A stretch of DNA of 64,000 bases from Apibacter muscae. GTDB taxonomy: Bacteria; Bacteroidota; Bacteroidia; Flavobacteriales; Weeksellaceae. Below the pieces are notes generated by a model. It worked only from the letters and a program-made list of their open reading frames with translations, was not told the origin of the DNA and made no database searches. Positions 46,086 through 55,324 of the stretch are shown piece by piece (position 1 is the stretch's first letter; the number at the start of each line of letters is the position of its first letter). Both the position numbers and the translations under genes were made by a program. Location of the stretch: contig NZ_SELG01000041.1 in NCBI RefSeq assembly GCF_007845635.1, positions 1 to 64,000 of the forward strand, read 5' to 3'.

Positions 46086-47195
46086 TTACTTGAGGAAAGC
46101 AAAATGCCCCGGAATAATGCCTGTGGCATTTACCCATTTCAAATCCCCGCCATTCGTCAAACAAAATACATTACCAGTTACCATATAATTTTTAGCATCT
46201 GCAAGATAAATATCTCCATTTTTTTGATTAACAGCTAAGCCGTAAGGAGATTCTATTTGAGATTTAATATTTTCATTAACGAAGCTAGAACCTTTACTTA
46301 AGCTATTAATATTTAAACGGCCATAAACATTGCTAGATTTGTTATTATTGTCATATTCCGTTCCTATGTAGTACATAGTATCTCCATAAAAATCAAAATC
46401 AGAAACTGGAAGGTTTAATTTTTGGATAACTAAATCTGTGGTAGGATCTAGGACAGAGATTGAAGAAGATATATTACCATAATTTCCCCTTGAAGTAACC
46501 CATACTTTTTGGTTTTGATCAACTTTAACCTTATTTAAATTAGGAGCAACTTCAATATTTTTTGTCACTTGAAAAGAATTTAAATCTACTACAGATACAG
46601 TGGTTTCGTAATCTCCCGTTGTAGTGTATCCCCCAGAATTAGCTACATACAATTTGTTATGAACAACGGCCAATCCATCTGGTTGTCTACCCACATTAAC
46701 CTCACTAATTATTTGTAAATTAGTAGTATCAATTTTAAATACAATTCCTAAAGCCTCCCCATTGCCATAAGTAGCAGAAGCGTAAGAAGAAACATAGGCA
46801 AAGCCCTTATCAAAAGCAATGTACCGAGCATTAGGTATAGTTATTTTACCTTCAGAAACACCGGTTTTACTATTCATAACCTCCACGCTGTTAGAAGCAT
46901 TCATGACTGCATACATCTTAGAACCATATATTTTCAAATCATTACCGGTATCACCCAAACCTCCTTTACTTGGATTTATTTTTTGAAAATAATCATTGAT
47001 TAATTCACCCGTATCATTATTAAAATAGCTGAGCGTAGAATTATTGCTACCAAAGCTTCCCTCATTTAAAATATAAGTAACATTTGAAGATTTTAATGGG
47101 GGTGCTTGTATTTGACTGTTAAAGTTATCATCGTTGCTACACGAAGTGATTCCAAGAAGGACTAAAAAGGACAAAAGTAGATGTAGTGCTTTCAT
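46086..47195 (-). CDS. BtuG-like surface lipoprotein, YncE/DUF5074 beta-propeller
   Basis: A 369-residue lipoprotein. The signal ends in the lipobox LGITSC (Cys 19), followed by SNDDN, an acidic stretch fitting the Bacteroidota lipoprotein export signal. The rest is a YncE-like propeller with blades such as YILNEGSFGSNNSTLSYFNN, VYNKLYVANSG-type VVHNKLYVANSGGY and VWVTSRGNYGN. In Bacteroides, BtuG is a YncE-type surface lipoprotein that binds vitamin B12 very tightly and caps the BtuB receptor. Here the gene follows a BtuB-like TonB receptor by 23 bases, the same pairing. Binding of B12 is inferred from family and context only; another cofactor or metal complex is possible. Confidence 0.72.
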   Translation of the reverse strand: MKALHLLLSFLVLLGITSCSNDDNFNSQIQAPPLKSSNVTYILNEGSFGSNNSTLSYFNNDTGELINDYFQKINPSKGGLGDTGNDLKIYGSKMYAVMNASNSVEVMNSKTGVSEGKITIPNARYIAFDKGFAYVSSYASATYGNGEALGIVFKIDTTNLQIISEVNVGRQPDGLAVVHNKLYVANSGGYTTTGDYETTVSVVDLNSFQVTKNIEVAPNLNKVKVDQNQKVWVTSRGNYGNISSSISVLDPTTDLVIQKLNLPVSDFDFYGDTMYYIGTEYDNNNKSSNVYGRLNINSLSKGSSFVNENIKSQIESPYGLAVNQKNGDIYLADAKNYMVTGNVFCLTNGGDLKWVNATGIIPGHFAFLK

Positions 47196-47218
47196 GTTTA
47201 TAATTGTTTAAAATATTT

Positions 47219-49246
47219 TTATAACTCAGCTCGTAAAGAAATTCGGTAACTTCTTCCCGGCATGGGATAATTCAAAACTATTTCGTATTGTTTATTAAAA
47301 AGATTACTAACTTCAATTCCAGCTTTCAAATTCATATTTTTCATAGGAATTAATTTAGTAAAATTAATATCATGGGTGATCCATTCCGGTAAATAATTAG
47401 ATTTAATATTTTCAGAAGAACTATAACGACTTCCGGTATACACAAGGCTATAACTTAGGTCCCAAGTTTTAAAAGTGGATCCTACTAATAAATTACCACT
47501 GTTTTTAGGGATATAAGGAATTTGATTTTTATAGGTTGATTGACCGGTTAAACCGCCTGTGACATCTTGGGCACTTTCGAAAGTATAATTAATATGTGTA
47601 TACATTTGCATATGCTCCATCAGTTGCCAAGTCGATTGAGTAGAAATTTCTATGCCACGAATCTTTACTTCACCTATATTAAACATAGCCCATCTAAATT
47701 GCTGTCCCCTAGGAAAGGCAACTATTTTATCTTTAACCTCATTGTAATAACCATCAACCGTTGCAGAAATATTTGTTAAAATTCCCTCAGAAAATTTGTG
47801 TGAGATATGCAGACCAATATCGTATTGTGAAACATATTCTGGTTTAAGGTTTGAAGACCCAATTTCAGTATAACAAAGATCATTAAAAGTAGGCATTCTA
47901 AAGATTTGCTTATAAAAAGCATGGAAAGTAAAATTAATATTTTTTAATAACTTATAACTAGCAAAAAAAGAAGGAGTAAATTCATTTCTAGAATTAGCCT
48001 CGGTTGATTGATCCGCAACTTGATCTTGTATAAATGATCCTAAAACTGAAGTTTGAAATTTTAAACGATTCCAATTGAAATTTGATGATAAAGCCACCCA
48101 TTCTGCATTTCTTTTTGGATTTCTGTTTTTATAAAAATTAGTAGTTAAATGGTTGAATTGGTAATCGGTAGCTAAAGCAATATTCCAAAAATCAAACAGC
48201 TTATACTGTTGAGCTAAAGAAATATAAAATTCTTGCTGTTTGTATACATTATCAAAATGTTTAGAAACATAATCGCCCAAAACAGTATGATCATAATAAT
48301 GAGTATAATCGTTGGCATATTTAGCATGGATTAAAACCTTGTACCGAGGATTGATATCTTTCTCAAGAGTTCCTTGTACAAAATAATTTCTATCCCATTG
48401 CTTTTCAAATTGGTAACGCTGGTAAGAATTTTTAATTACAGCTCCGGGAATTTGTCTATCCGAATCATAATAATAATTTTTTAAACTCCAAGTACCGTTC
48501 TTTATAATACCATTTAAATTCCATTCTGCTCTAAAAGCACTAATATTTCCATTGGTTCGTATAGCTATAGTATCTAAACCATTTTTCCTATATCTAAATT
48601 TATATTTTCCGTTAGAATTTAGGTATTCTAAGTTAAGAGAAGAAGATAGGGTAGGAGAAATTTTTTGTTCCCATAATACAGAAGGATTAATCAATGCAAA
48701 AGAGCCTGTACGAAATTGAATGCCTATATTGTTTTTTTTATTTTCCAAAAAAATTGGTTTTTTAGATTTTAAATAGATACTACTCGCGGTAGCAAAATCT
48801 TTGGCAGATTGCAAAATCTCGCTTTTTTGTCCATTATACAAAGAGATGGATTCCATATTATCTAAAGAGAACTTCCCCAAATCAACAGTTCCGTTTTGTG
48901 CATTACCCAATGAAACACCATCATAAAAAACTCCCACATGTTGGCTACCCATCCCTCTAATATTTACAGTTTTTATACCACCTACACCACCGTAATCTTT
49001 AAGTTGAACGCCTGAAAATAATCGAACAGCATCTGCCACCGATAAACCATTTACTTTATCTAATTCTTCTTTTGAGATTTGTTGATGAGGAATTACTTCC
49101 AATGATTTTTTTTTGCCAAAAGTTACTACATCTTGTAGGGATTCAATTGAAATGCTATCCGAATTTTTTTGTGCTTGAATAAAATAAAAAAATAAGATAA
49201 AATATAAAATTAATAATTTTTTTATACTAAAAAATATTTTTTTCAT
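47219..49246 (-). CDS. TonB-dependent receptor, BtuB-like
   Basis: A 675-residue outer-membrane receptor. A signal peptide (about 1-25, ending FYFIQAQ) is followed by the TonB-box region LQDVVTFGKK and a plug domain with GLSVADAVRLFSGVQLKDYG and VNIRGMGSQHVGVFYDGVSL. The plug continues NMESISLYNGQKSEILQSAK, a block I associate with Bacteroidota cobalamin-type receptors. The barrel (about 160-675) ends with an aromatic-rich strand SYRISLRAEL. It is first of a pair with the BtuG-like lipoprotein and needs the ExbB/ExbD/TonB system. No cobalamin riboswitch was recognised in the 224 bases upstream, so substrate assignment stays tentative. Confidence 0.78.
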   Translation of the reverse strand: MKKIFFSIKKLLILYFILFFYFIQAQKNSDSISIESLQDVVTFGKKKSLEVIPHQQISKEELDKVNGLSVADAVRLFSGVQLKDYGGVGGIKTVNIRGMGSQHVGVFYDGVSLGNAQNGTVDLGKFSLDNMESISLYNGQKSEILQSAKDFATASSIYLKSKKPIFLENKKNNIGIQFRTGSFALINPSVLWEQKISPTLSSSLNLEYLNSNGKYKFRYRKNGLDTIAIRTNGNISAFRAEWNLNGIIKNGTWSLKNYYYDSDRQIPGAVIKNSYQRYQFEKQWDRNYFVQGTLEKDINPRYKVLIHAKYANDYTHYYDHTVLGDYVSKHFDNVYKQQEFYISLAQQYKLFDFWNIALATDYQFNHLTTNFYKNRNPKRNAEWVALSSNFNWNRLKFQTSVLGSFIQDQVADQSTEANSRNEFTPSFFASYKLLKNINFTFHAFYKQIFRMPTFNDLCYTEIGSSNLKPEYVSQYDIGLHISHKFSEGILTNISATVDGYYNEVKDKIVAFPRGQQFRWAMFNIGEVKIRGIEISTQSTWQLMEHMQMYTHINYTFESAQDVTGGLTGQSTYKNQIPYIPKNSGNLLVGSTFKTWDLSYSLVYTGSRYSSSENIKSNYLPEWITHDINFTKLIPMKNMNLKAGIEVSNLFNKQYEIVLNYPMPGRSYRISLRAEL

Positions 49247-49481
49247 TTTATTAAATAAATTAAGATATCAATATAGATAATTTTTTATTCAAGTTATCTA
49301 TGGGCTAATAAACTTGTTAATATATAAAGTTGTAATATCTAAGAACTTTTACAAGCATAAAAAATTTATTTACAATTTTAAATTTTATAATTCAGATTTA
49401 TATAAATTTAAAAAAATCTATTTTTCGCAAATATATTAAACATATTAATAAAATATCCTATAATTATTCAGTGATTAGTTT

Positions 49482-49489
49482 TAATTTTG
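49482..49489 (+). promoter_or_regulatory. Promoter -7 element for the SH3-like gene
   Basis: TAATTTTG matches TAnnTTTG, 20 bases before the ATG at 49510. It lies within the longer GTG-initiated frame and so argues that translation starts at 49510. Confidence 0.5.
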
Positions 49490-49509
49490 CAAAATTAAAT
49501 TCTAATACT

Positions 49510-50526
49510 ATGGAAGAAAATAAAGAAATTAAAACAGAAGAATCTACGATTTCCAAAAAGGAGATCGATAAAAAAACTAGTTCTAAAGCAATCATAATAA
49601 ATCGATGGCATTTAATTTTAGGATTATGCTTTCTGGTCATTTTAGGCTTATTAGGTTACATAGTTTTTTCACCTAAGGCTATAGAAGAAGTAAAAATAAA
49701 CGATGATAAGCAGAACGATAAAGTTTTAGCTGTTGAGCCAGAGAAAGTTAAAGAAGATAGCGTGAAAGTGACTAAGGTTGAAAAGAAATTCGATGAATAT
49801 GGAGAAGAAATTGATCCGTATACCAAAGCCTATATAATTGCAAATAGTGCTTATTTAAGAACTTCTCCCGATAAATCGAATAATGCAGTTGAAACTTTAC
49901 ATTTTGGTGAAGTTCTTTATGTGAAAGATTTTTATGAAAATAGAAGTGGTCCGTATGTAGAAGTATATAAAACTAAACCCAGAGAAGGAGATAGTTACCC
50001 GTCAAGGTACTATATAGCTACGTCAACCTTAGTTGAGGAATATAGTTTTGATGAATTTAAAAAAGCATTTTCTCTTTCACCATTTTCAAAACTAGATTCT
50101 AAAACAAAGAAAATTATATTAGATAACGACTATTACGATCAAACCCGATATAAACCAACACAAAACGCAGATCGAGCAACCCAATGTGTAGCATACGGCG
50201 ATTTTGATAATGATGGATTGCAAGACGTAGCAGTTATACTAGACAATACACAAAGACAATCGTCATATTTATTAGTTATATGTACAAATAAAGTAACTAA
50301 AGAACCTTATGTAGCTTATAGCAAAGATTTTAATGGGTATTACAGAATAAATTCATTTAAAAAAGGTGCTAAAATATTTAAAAACTCATCCAATTTAGTA
50401 CCTTCTCCTATAGATGGGCTTATATTGCAATACGGTAGTTACAACAAAAATGCTTTGTTAATGGATACAAATACTAAAGACTATGATTTGTATCCACAAT
50501 ATTCCTACGGAGATGAAGAAAATTAA
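49510..50526 (+). CDS. SH3-like domain membrane protein
   Basis: A 338-residue protein starting at the ATG at 49510. A charged cytoplasmic lead (1-33, Lys/Glu-rich) is followed by one membrane helix (about 34-55, WHLILGLCFLVILGLLGYIVF). A bacterial SH3-like domain lies at about 105-165 (AYLRTSPDKSNNAVETLHFG, VLYVKDFYENRSGPYVEVYK). The C-terminal part has an FG-GAP-like calcium-loop segment (AYGDFDNDGLQDVAVILDN). SH3-like domains of this type often bind cell-wall peptides; the actual role is unknown. The gene is monocistronic, with a promoter match upstream and a terminator at 50548. Confidence 0.72.
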   Translation: MEENKEIKTEESTISKKEIDKKTSSKAIIINRWHLILGLCFLVILGLLGYIVFSPKAIEEVKINDDKQNDKVLAVEPEKVKEDSVKVTKVEKKFDEYGEEIDPYTKAYIIANSAYLRTSPDKSNNAVETLHFGEVLYVKDFYENRSGPYVEVYKTKPREGDSYPSRYYIATSTLVEEYSFDEFKKAFSLSPFSKLDSKTKKIILDNDYYDQTRYKPTQNADRATQCVAYGDFDNDGLQDVAVILDNTQRQSSYLLVICTNKVTKEPYVAYSKDFNGYYRINSFKKGAKIFKNSSNLVPSPIDGLILQYGSYNKNALLMDTNTKDYDLYPQYSYGDEEN

Positions 50527-50547
50527 TTTGTAATAAATTAGACTTTT

Positions 50548-50588
50548 AAAAAAATCACATAGATTAACTATATTTATGTGATTTTTTT
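50548..50588 (+). terminator. Terminator of the SH3-like gene
   Basis: A perfect 14-bp stem (50548-50561 with 50575-50588, core ATCACATA) with a 13-base loop and seven T in the descending arm. Confidence 0.85.
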
Positions 50589-50713
50589 AAGCACAAGAAT
50601 CTTATAATGATAAATATATATTTATATTAGAATTTAATATAGATAGCTCTTAAGTGTTTTTAAATAATTTGAAAAAAAATTAAAATTCAATAAAAAAATC
50701 TTAGATTTGAATT

Positions 50714-51046
50714 ATGGATATTCAACTTCCTGAAAAACTATATTATTCAATAGGAGAAGTGGCAAAAGCTTTTAATGTGAATGCTTCTCTTATACGTTTT
50801 TGGGAAAAAGAATTTGATATTTTAACACCCAAAAAAAATAAAAAAGGTGACCGTTTCTTTACTCCGAAAGATGTAGAGAATCTTAAAGTTATTTATCATT
50901 TGGTAAAAGAGAAAGGGTATACCTTAGACGGAGCTAAAACAGCTCTTAGAGTACAACCCAATACACCAAAGAAGGTAGAAGTTATATCACGTTTACAAAT
51001 GATAAGAGCAGAATTAGTAAAACTAAAAGAATTATTAGACGAATAA
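50714..51046 (+). CDS. MerR-family transcriptional regulator
   Basis: A 110-residue MerR-type DNA-binding protein. The winged helix begins LYYSIGEVAKAFNVNASLIR, then FWEKEFDILTPKKNKKGDRF (the W-x-x-E recognition helix and wing), and VENLKVIYHLVKEKGYTLDG. The short C-terminal helix (about 85-110) would dimerise; there is no effector domain and no Cys-based metal site. This small form is widespread in Bacteroidota, where its target and inducer are not known to me. It is followed after 9 bases by a small acidic protein. Confidence 0.88.
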   Translation: MDIQLPEKLYYSIGEVAKAFNVNASLIRFWEKEFDILTPKKNKKGDRFFTPKDVENLKVIYHLVKEKGYTLDGAKTALRVQPNTPKKVEVISRLQMIRAELVKLKELLDE

Positions 51047-51055
51047 TTAAATTAA

Positions 51056-51298
51056 ATGAATATGAAATTACCAAAGTTTTTAATGGCTGATAACTCAAAT
51101 TATCCAGAAGATTTATTTGTAGTTCACACCGAATTCCCAAGATTTATATTAAATGTTGAAGAAGAGGATGTAGAATGGTTAGATACAATCGAAGAAAGTG
51201 ATGAAGACGCAACCAATGAAATAAATTCCTTGATTGAAAAAGCATTTGCTTTTTGCGACGAAGAAATTGAAAAATACGAAGAGGAGGACGAGGAATAA
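51056..51298 (+). CDS. Small acidic protein, conserved-looking, unknown function
   Basis: An 80-residue protein (start at 51056, or at 51062 two codons later). It begins KLPKFLMADNSNYPEDLFVV, then HTEFPRFILNVEEEDVEWLD, and ends in a run of Glu/Asp (EKYEEEDEE). It is probably a compact alpha/beta fold with an acidic tail. Its downstream position, 9 bases after a MerR regulator, suggests co-transcription. It resembles uncharacterised small Bacteroidota proteins; I cannot assign a family. Confidence 0.7.
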   Translation: MNMKLPKFLMADNSNYPEDLFVVHTEFPRFILNVEEEDVEWLDTIEESDEDATNEINSLIEKAFAFCDEEIEKYEEEDEE

Positions 51299-51329
51299 AT
51301 TTTTTAAAATATATTACTCATGTAATTAT

Positions 51330-51361
51330 AAAGCAATACCTAGATAAGGTGTTGCTTTTTT
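51330..51361 (+). terminator. Terminator after the MerR-acidic protein pair
   Basis: A 12-bp stem (51330-51341 with 51347-51358, core GCAATACCT) including one G-U pair, a 5-base loop and a T run. Confidence 0.85.
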
Positions 51362-51446
51362 CATTTAATTTATGTTGAATGCGTTCAAAAATTTTTATAT
51401 TTATCCAAATTCAATAATATAAATTTTTTTAAAACAAATAAAAATT

Positions 51447-53288
51447 ATGGAATCAATAAACGGAATTAATGCATTAACTTTAGTATTTGTATCCTTATTA
51501 GTTTTTGCTATTGCCTATCGATTTTATGGAATTTTTATAGCAAATAAAGTGCTAAGATTAAATTCTAAAAACGTAACCCCCGCAGTAGAATTTGCAGATG
51601 GTCATGATTATGTAGCAACCAATAAAAATGTACTTTTTGGGCATCATTTTGCAGCAATTGCAGCTGCGGGTCCTCTGGTAGGACCTGTGCTAGCAGCACA
51701 ATTCGGTTATTTGCCAGGGACCTTATGGATTTTAATAGGCTGTGTACTTGGAGGAGGAGTACACGATATGGTTGTTCTATTTGCTTCAGTTCGTCATAAA
51801 GGACAAAGTTTAGCAACGATAGCGTCTAAAGAAATTGGACCTGTTACTGGAACAATTGCAGGATTTGCCATATTATTCATTTTAATATTAACATTAGCAG
51901 GGTTGTCACTAGCCTGTATAAGTGCTATGCACGAAGCATCTTGGTCATTATTTACTGTATTAATAACCATGCCCATCGCAATTGTTATGGGTTTGCTGAT
52001 GAGGTATAGAAAGAATAGTGTAACCCTAGCCAGCATTTTAGGGGTTTTCCTATTGATCATTGGAATCGTTGGGGGACATAATTTAATGCAAAATGAGACC
52101 ATCAACCATATATTCCATTGGGATATAAAAACCATTTCCATCGCAATTCCTATTTACGGATTTATTGCTTCCGTGCTACCCGTTTGGTTGTTATTAGTTC
52201 CCAGAGATTACTTATCAACGTACTTAAAAATAGGAACCATATTAATGCTTGCAGTAGGAATTATTTTTGTTCATCCAACCATTCAAATGCCTTCACTGAC
52301 ATCTTTTATAAACGGTGGAGGACCTGTAATCGGAGGGCCTGTATTGCCATTTATATTCATTGTCATTGCTTGTGGAGCTATCTCTGGATTTCATGCCATA
52401 ATAGCAACGGGAACTACACCAAAAATGATTGGTGATGAAAGAGAAATACTTTTTGTAGGCTATGGAGCTATGTTAGTGGAAGGATTTGTAGCTTTAATGG
52501 CATTAATTGCCGCATGTACTTTAATGCCCGGAGATTATTTTGCAATTAACACCCCAGTAGATACCTACAATAGCTTTTTACAGGCACATCCTTCTCTACA
52601 TGCAGTTGATTTACAATATTTTATTGATCATATAGGAATTGATTTGCATGGTAGAACAGGGGGAGCAGTATCTTTAGCTGTAGGGATGGCTCATATTTTT
52701 AATAATATACCTTATATGGATCGTTTAATGGCTTATTGGTATAATTTTGCAATTATGTTTGAAGCTGTGTTTATACTTACGGCTATAGATGCAGGTACTA
52801 GAGTTGGAAGATTTTTTTTACAAGAAATGTTAGGAAATGTAATCCCTAAGTTTAACGATAAAAATTGGCTACCAGGTATTATTATTAGTAGTACCCTTTT
52901 TACCTTTGCTTGGGGCTATTTAGTTTATACAGGAAATGTTAGCAGCATATGGCCTTTATTTGGAATTAGTAATCAATTATTAGCGGCCTGTGGTCTTATA
53001 GTATGTACAACAATGTTGATTAGAATGAATAGAAAAAAATATGCTTTATGTGCAGCTATCCCAGGAGTATTTATGGCTGTAATAACTTTTTGGGCGGGTT
53101 ATATTCAAGTTGTAGATATATATTATCCGAATGAACAATATTTATTAGCCACATTGGCAACCATAGCAATGTTATTGATGTTGGTTGTTTTTATAGGAAC
53201 ATTTAAACGATGGCTAGAATTACTGAATATGAAAACTTTGGTCACAGATAAATATGGAGATTCTGTAAAACAATTGGTTGAAAGATAA
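51447..53288 (+). CDS. cstA: CstA-type carbon starvation protein (peptide/pyruvate transporter)
   Basis: A 613-residue membrane protein of the CstA family, with around 15 hydrophobic segments. The N-terminal CstA domain has ATNKNVLFGHHFAAIAAAGP (about 57-76), GPVLAAQFGYLPGTLWILIG and GGGVHDMVVLFASVRHKGQS. FGHHFAAIAGAGPL-like motifs are diagnostic. CstA members import peptides or pyruvate on starvation in E. coli. The C-terminal part contains GGAVSLAVGMAHIF and FAIMFEAVFILTAIDAGTRV, both family blocks. It stands alone, with no clear TAnnTTTG promoter upstream. Confidence 0.9.
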   Translation: MESINGINALTLVFVSLLVFAIAYRFYGIFIANKVLRLNSKNVTPAVEFADGHDYVATNKNVLFGHHFAAIAAAGPLVGPVLAAQFGYLPGTLWILIGCVLGGGVHDMVVLFASVRHKGQSLATIASKEIGPVTGTIAGFAILFILILTLAGLSLACISAMHEASWSLFTVLITMPIAIVMGLLMRYRKNSVTLASILGVFLLIIGIVGGHNLMQNETINHIFHWDIKTISIAIPIYGFIASVLPVWLLLVPRDYLSTYLKIGTILMLAVGIIFVHPTIQMPSLTSFINGGGPVIGGPVLPFIFIVIACGAISGFHAIIATGTTPKMIGDEREILFVGYGAMLVEGFVALMALIAACTLMPGDYFAINTPVDTYNSFLQAHPSLHAVDLQYFIDHIGIDLHGRTGGAVSLAVGMAHIFNNIPYMDRLMAYWYNFAIMFEAVFILTAIDAGTRVGRFFLQEMLGNVIPKFNDKNWLPGIIISSTLFTFAWGYLVYTGNVSSIWPLFGISNQLLAACGLIVCTTMLIRMNRKKYALCAAIPGVFMAVITFWAGYIQVVDIYYPNEQYLLATLATIAMLLMLVVFIGTFKRWLELLNMKTLVTDKYGDSVKQLVER

Positions 53289-53543
53289 AAGTTTATGTTT
53301 CCATAAGAACACTTATAAATTTTATAATTGATATATAATAAAAATCATTTGTTTAATTATAAAAAAGATTATTTCTATATAATTAAAACTTAATTTATAA
53401 TAATTTAGCTTAAAATTATATTATTTTTTAATCTTTAAGGTTTATATGTAATTAAATGATTATAAATGGGTTAATATTTTATAATCATTGAAATTAAAAT
53501 AAAAAGAAGCATAACAATATTGTTTAATTATGGAAAACCGTAG

Positions 53544-53572
53544 TTGTAATGTTTAATAGGTTGTTACATTTG
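53544..53572 (+). promoter_or_regulatory. Orphan promoter
   Basis: TTG at 53544-53546, 18 bases, then TACATTTG at 53565-53572, an excellent match to the Bacteroidota consensus. No open frame follows it; transcription would begin near 53580. Confidence 0.6.
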
Positions 53573-53579
53573 TATAACA

Positions 53580-53715
53580 AATCGAAGAGCTTAGTTAAAC
53601 TAAAAAACAAGAACGTTAATTTATTATTATATAATTTTTACTGTAAAATAATTGTATAATATTCCTTTTTAAGAAAAATTTGGATATGAATCATATGTTA
53701 TTTCATATCCAAATT
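53580..53715 (+). ncRNA. Candidate small RNA
   Basis: From the expected start of the orphan promoter (about 53580) to the end of a perfect 14-bp hairpin (53677-53690 with 53702-53715, core TTTGGATATGAA; 11-base loop). The segment has no open frame. A small AGTTAAACT-type palindrome lies near 53595-53607. The hairpin lacks a T run, so it may be a stable 3' end or internal stem rather than a terminator. The ends are inferred, not seen. Confidence 0.35.
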
Positions 53716-53942
53716 CATTTAGTTAATTGCAATGAATAAATTACTACTATTAGACAGTTGTAAACTAGCTGTATAAATAAATACTTATTTTTTATAAAAT
53801 TTTCATTTAATTATATCCATAAAATGGATGTAATAAAAGTTTGAATTTCTATAATTTTTAGAGTGCAAAATTGATAATTATTTATTGCAAATAGCACAAA
53901 AGGTTTTGGCTGGATATTTTAAATTTTATTATTAAATAATCA

Positions 53943-53950
53943 TACCTTTG
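53943..53950 (+). promoter_or_regulatory. Promoter -7 element for the aminopeptidase P gene
   Basis: TACCTTTG matches TAnnTTTG, 24 bases upstream of the start at 53975. Confidence 0.55.
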
Positions 53951-53974
53951 ATTTTCAAATTATAGACAAATAAT

Positions 53975-55273
53975 ATGAAAACTAAATATAATACTATTGA
54001 TAAAAATTTATTTATAAAAAATAGGCAAAAGTTTGTTCAAAGAATGAGGCCTCAATCCATTGCTATTTTTAATAGTAATGATATTTTTCCAATAGGAGCA
54101 GATAGTACATTACCTTTTCAGCAAAATAGAGATTTGTTTTATTTAACGGGAATAGATCAAGAGGAAACTATTTTAGTTTTATGTCCGTATGCACACTTAG
54201 AAGAATATAGAGAAATACTTTTTATAAGAGAAACTAATAAACATATAGCAATTTGGGAAGGAGAAAAATATTCTCAGGAACAAGCCAATGATATTTCTGG
54301 AATAAAAAGTGTTTTTTGGCTAAAAGATTTAAATAAAATTATAAGTCAATTAATTCCCCAAATGGAGAATATATATATAAATATAAATGAACATTCTCGT
54401 GCAGAACGAGTAGTAGAAACTAGAGAAGATAGATTTATAAAAAAATTACAAAAACAATATAGGGGACATAATTATCTAAGAAGTAATCCTATTCTACAAC
54501 ACCTGCGATCAATTAAAGAGCCGGAAGAAATTGATATATTACAACACGCTTGTAACATCACTGAAAAAGGATTTAGAAGGGTTTTACCATTCATTAAACC
54601 AGGCGTATTTGAAAATGAAATAGAAGCAGAATATATTCATGAATTTATAAGAAATAAATCCAAAGGTTTTGCCTATTCACCGATCATAGCATCAGGAAAT
54701 AATAACAATATTCTTCATTACATACAAAACAATAAAGAATGTAAAGATGGGCAATTAATTTTAATGGATGTTGGAGCTGAATATGCCAATTATTCTTCAG
54801 ATATGACCCGTACGGTTCCTGTAAGCGGAAAATTTTCTCAAAGGCAAAAGCAAATTTATCAAGCAGTTTTAAATATTAAAAAAGAGTCCACTAAACTATT
54901 AGTCACAGGGAACAACTGGTTGAATTATAATGAAGAAGTGGGTAAAATTGTTACTCAGGAGTTATTAAATTTGAACTTATTGTCATTAAATGATGTTAAA
55001 AACGAAGATCCTAAATGGCCGGCCTATAAAAAATATTTTATGCATGGGAATTCTCATCATTTAGGGCTTGACACCCACGATTATGGGATTTTAACAGAAC
55101 CTTTTGTTCCTAATATGGTTTTAACGGTAGAGCCTGGTATTTATCTCCCTGAGGAAGGTTTTGGAATAAGATTGGAAGATAATTATGTGATTCAATCCAA
55201 CGGGGAACCTTACAATCTTATGAGAAATATTCCTATTGATTATGAAGAGATAGAAGATCTTATGAATGCTTGA
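53975..55273 (+). CDS. pepP: Xaa-Pro aminopeptidase (aminopeptidase P)
   Basis: A 432-residue M24B peptidase removing N-terminal residues before proline. The N-terminal AMP_N domain (1-165) has RQKFVQRMRPQSIAIFNSND and FQQNRDLFYLTGIDQEETIL. The pita-bread domain carries the dimetal ligands: LMDVGAEYANYSSDMTRTVP (two Asp), then HGNSHHLGLDTHDYG (His), LTVEPGIYLP (Glu) and GIRLEDNY (Glu). All five ligand positions are present. It is followed after 51 bases by a cupin_8 gene. Confidence 0.94.
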   Translation: MKTKYNTIDKNLFIKNRQKFVQRMRPQSIAIFNSNDIFPIGADSTLPFQQNRDLFYLTGIDQEETILVLCPYAHLEEYREILFIRETNKHIAIWEGEKYSQEQANDISGIKSVFWLKDLNKIISQLIPQMENIYININEHSRAERVVETREDRFIKKLQKQYRGHNYLRSNPILQHLRSIKEPEEIDILQHACNITEKGFRRVLPFIKPGVFENEIEAEYIHEFIRNKSKGFAYSPIIASGNNNNILHYIQNNKECKDGQLILMDVGAEYANYSSDMTRTVPVSGKFSQRQKQIYQAVLNIKKESTKLLVTGNNWLNYNEEVGKIVTQELLNLNLLSLNDVKNEDPKWPAYKKYFMHGNSHHLGLDTHDYGILTEPFVPNMVLTVEPGIYLPEEGFGIRLEDNYVIQSNGEPYNLMRNIPIDYEEIEDLMNA

Positions 55274-55324
55274 AATGTAGAAGTTTAGGCAAAGTCTTAA
55301 ATTAAAAACTTAATAATTTATAAA

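Larger units (their letters stand above)
53289..53974. other. 686-base intergenic region
   Basis: No protein gene was found on either strand. It holds a promoter pair at 53544-53572 with no gene behind it, a strong hairpin at 53677-53715, and a promoter match for pepP at 53943-53950. The promoter and hairpin together suggest a small RNA. Confidence 0.6.

Noticed and set aside
49247-49470. Cobalamin riboswitch upstream of the BtuB-like gene
   Set aside because: No B12-box-like or other GC-containing conserved segment is seen on the minus strand; the stretch is almost only A/T.
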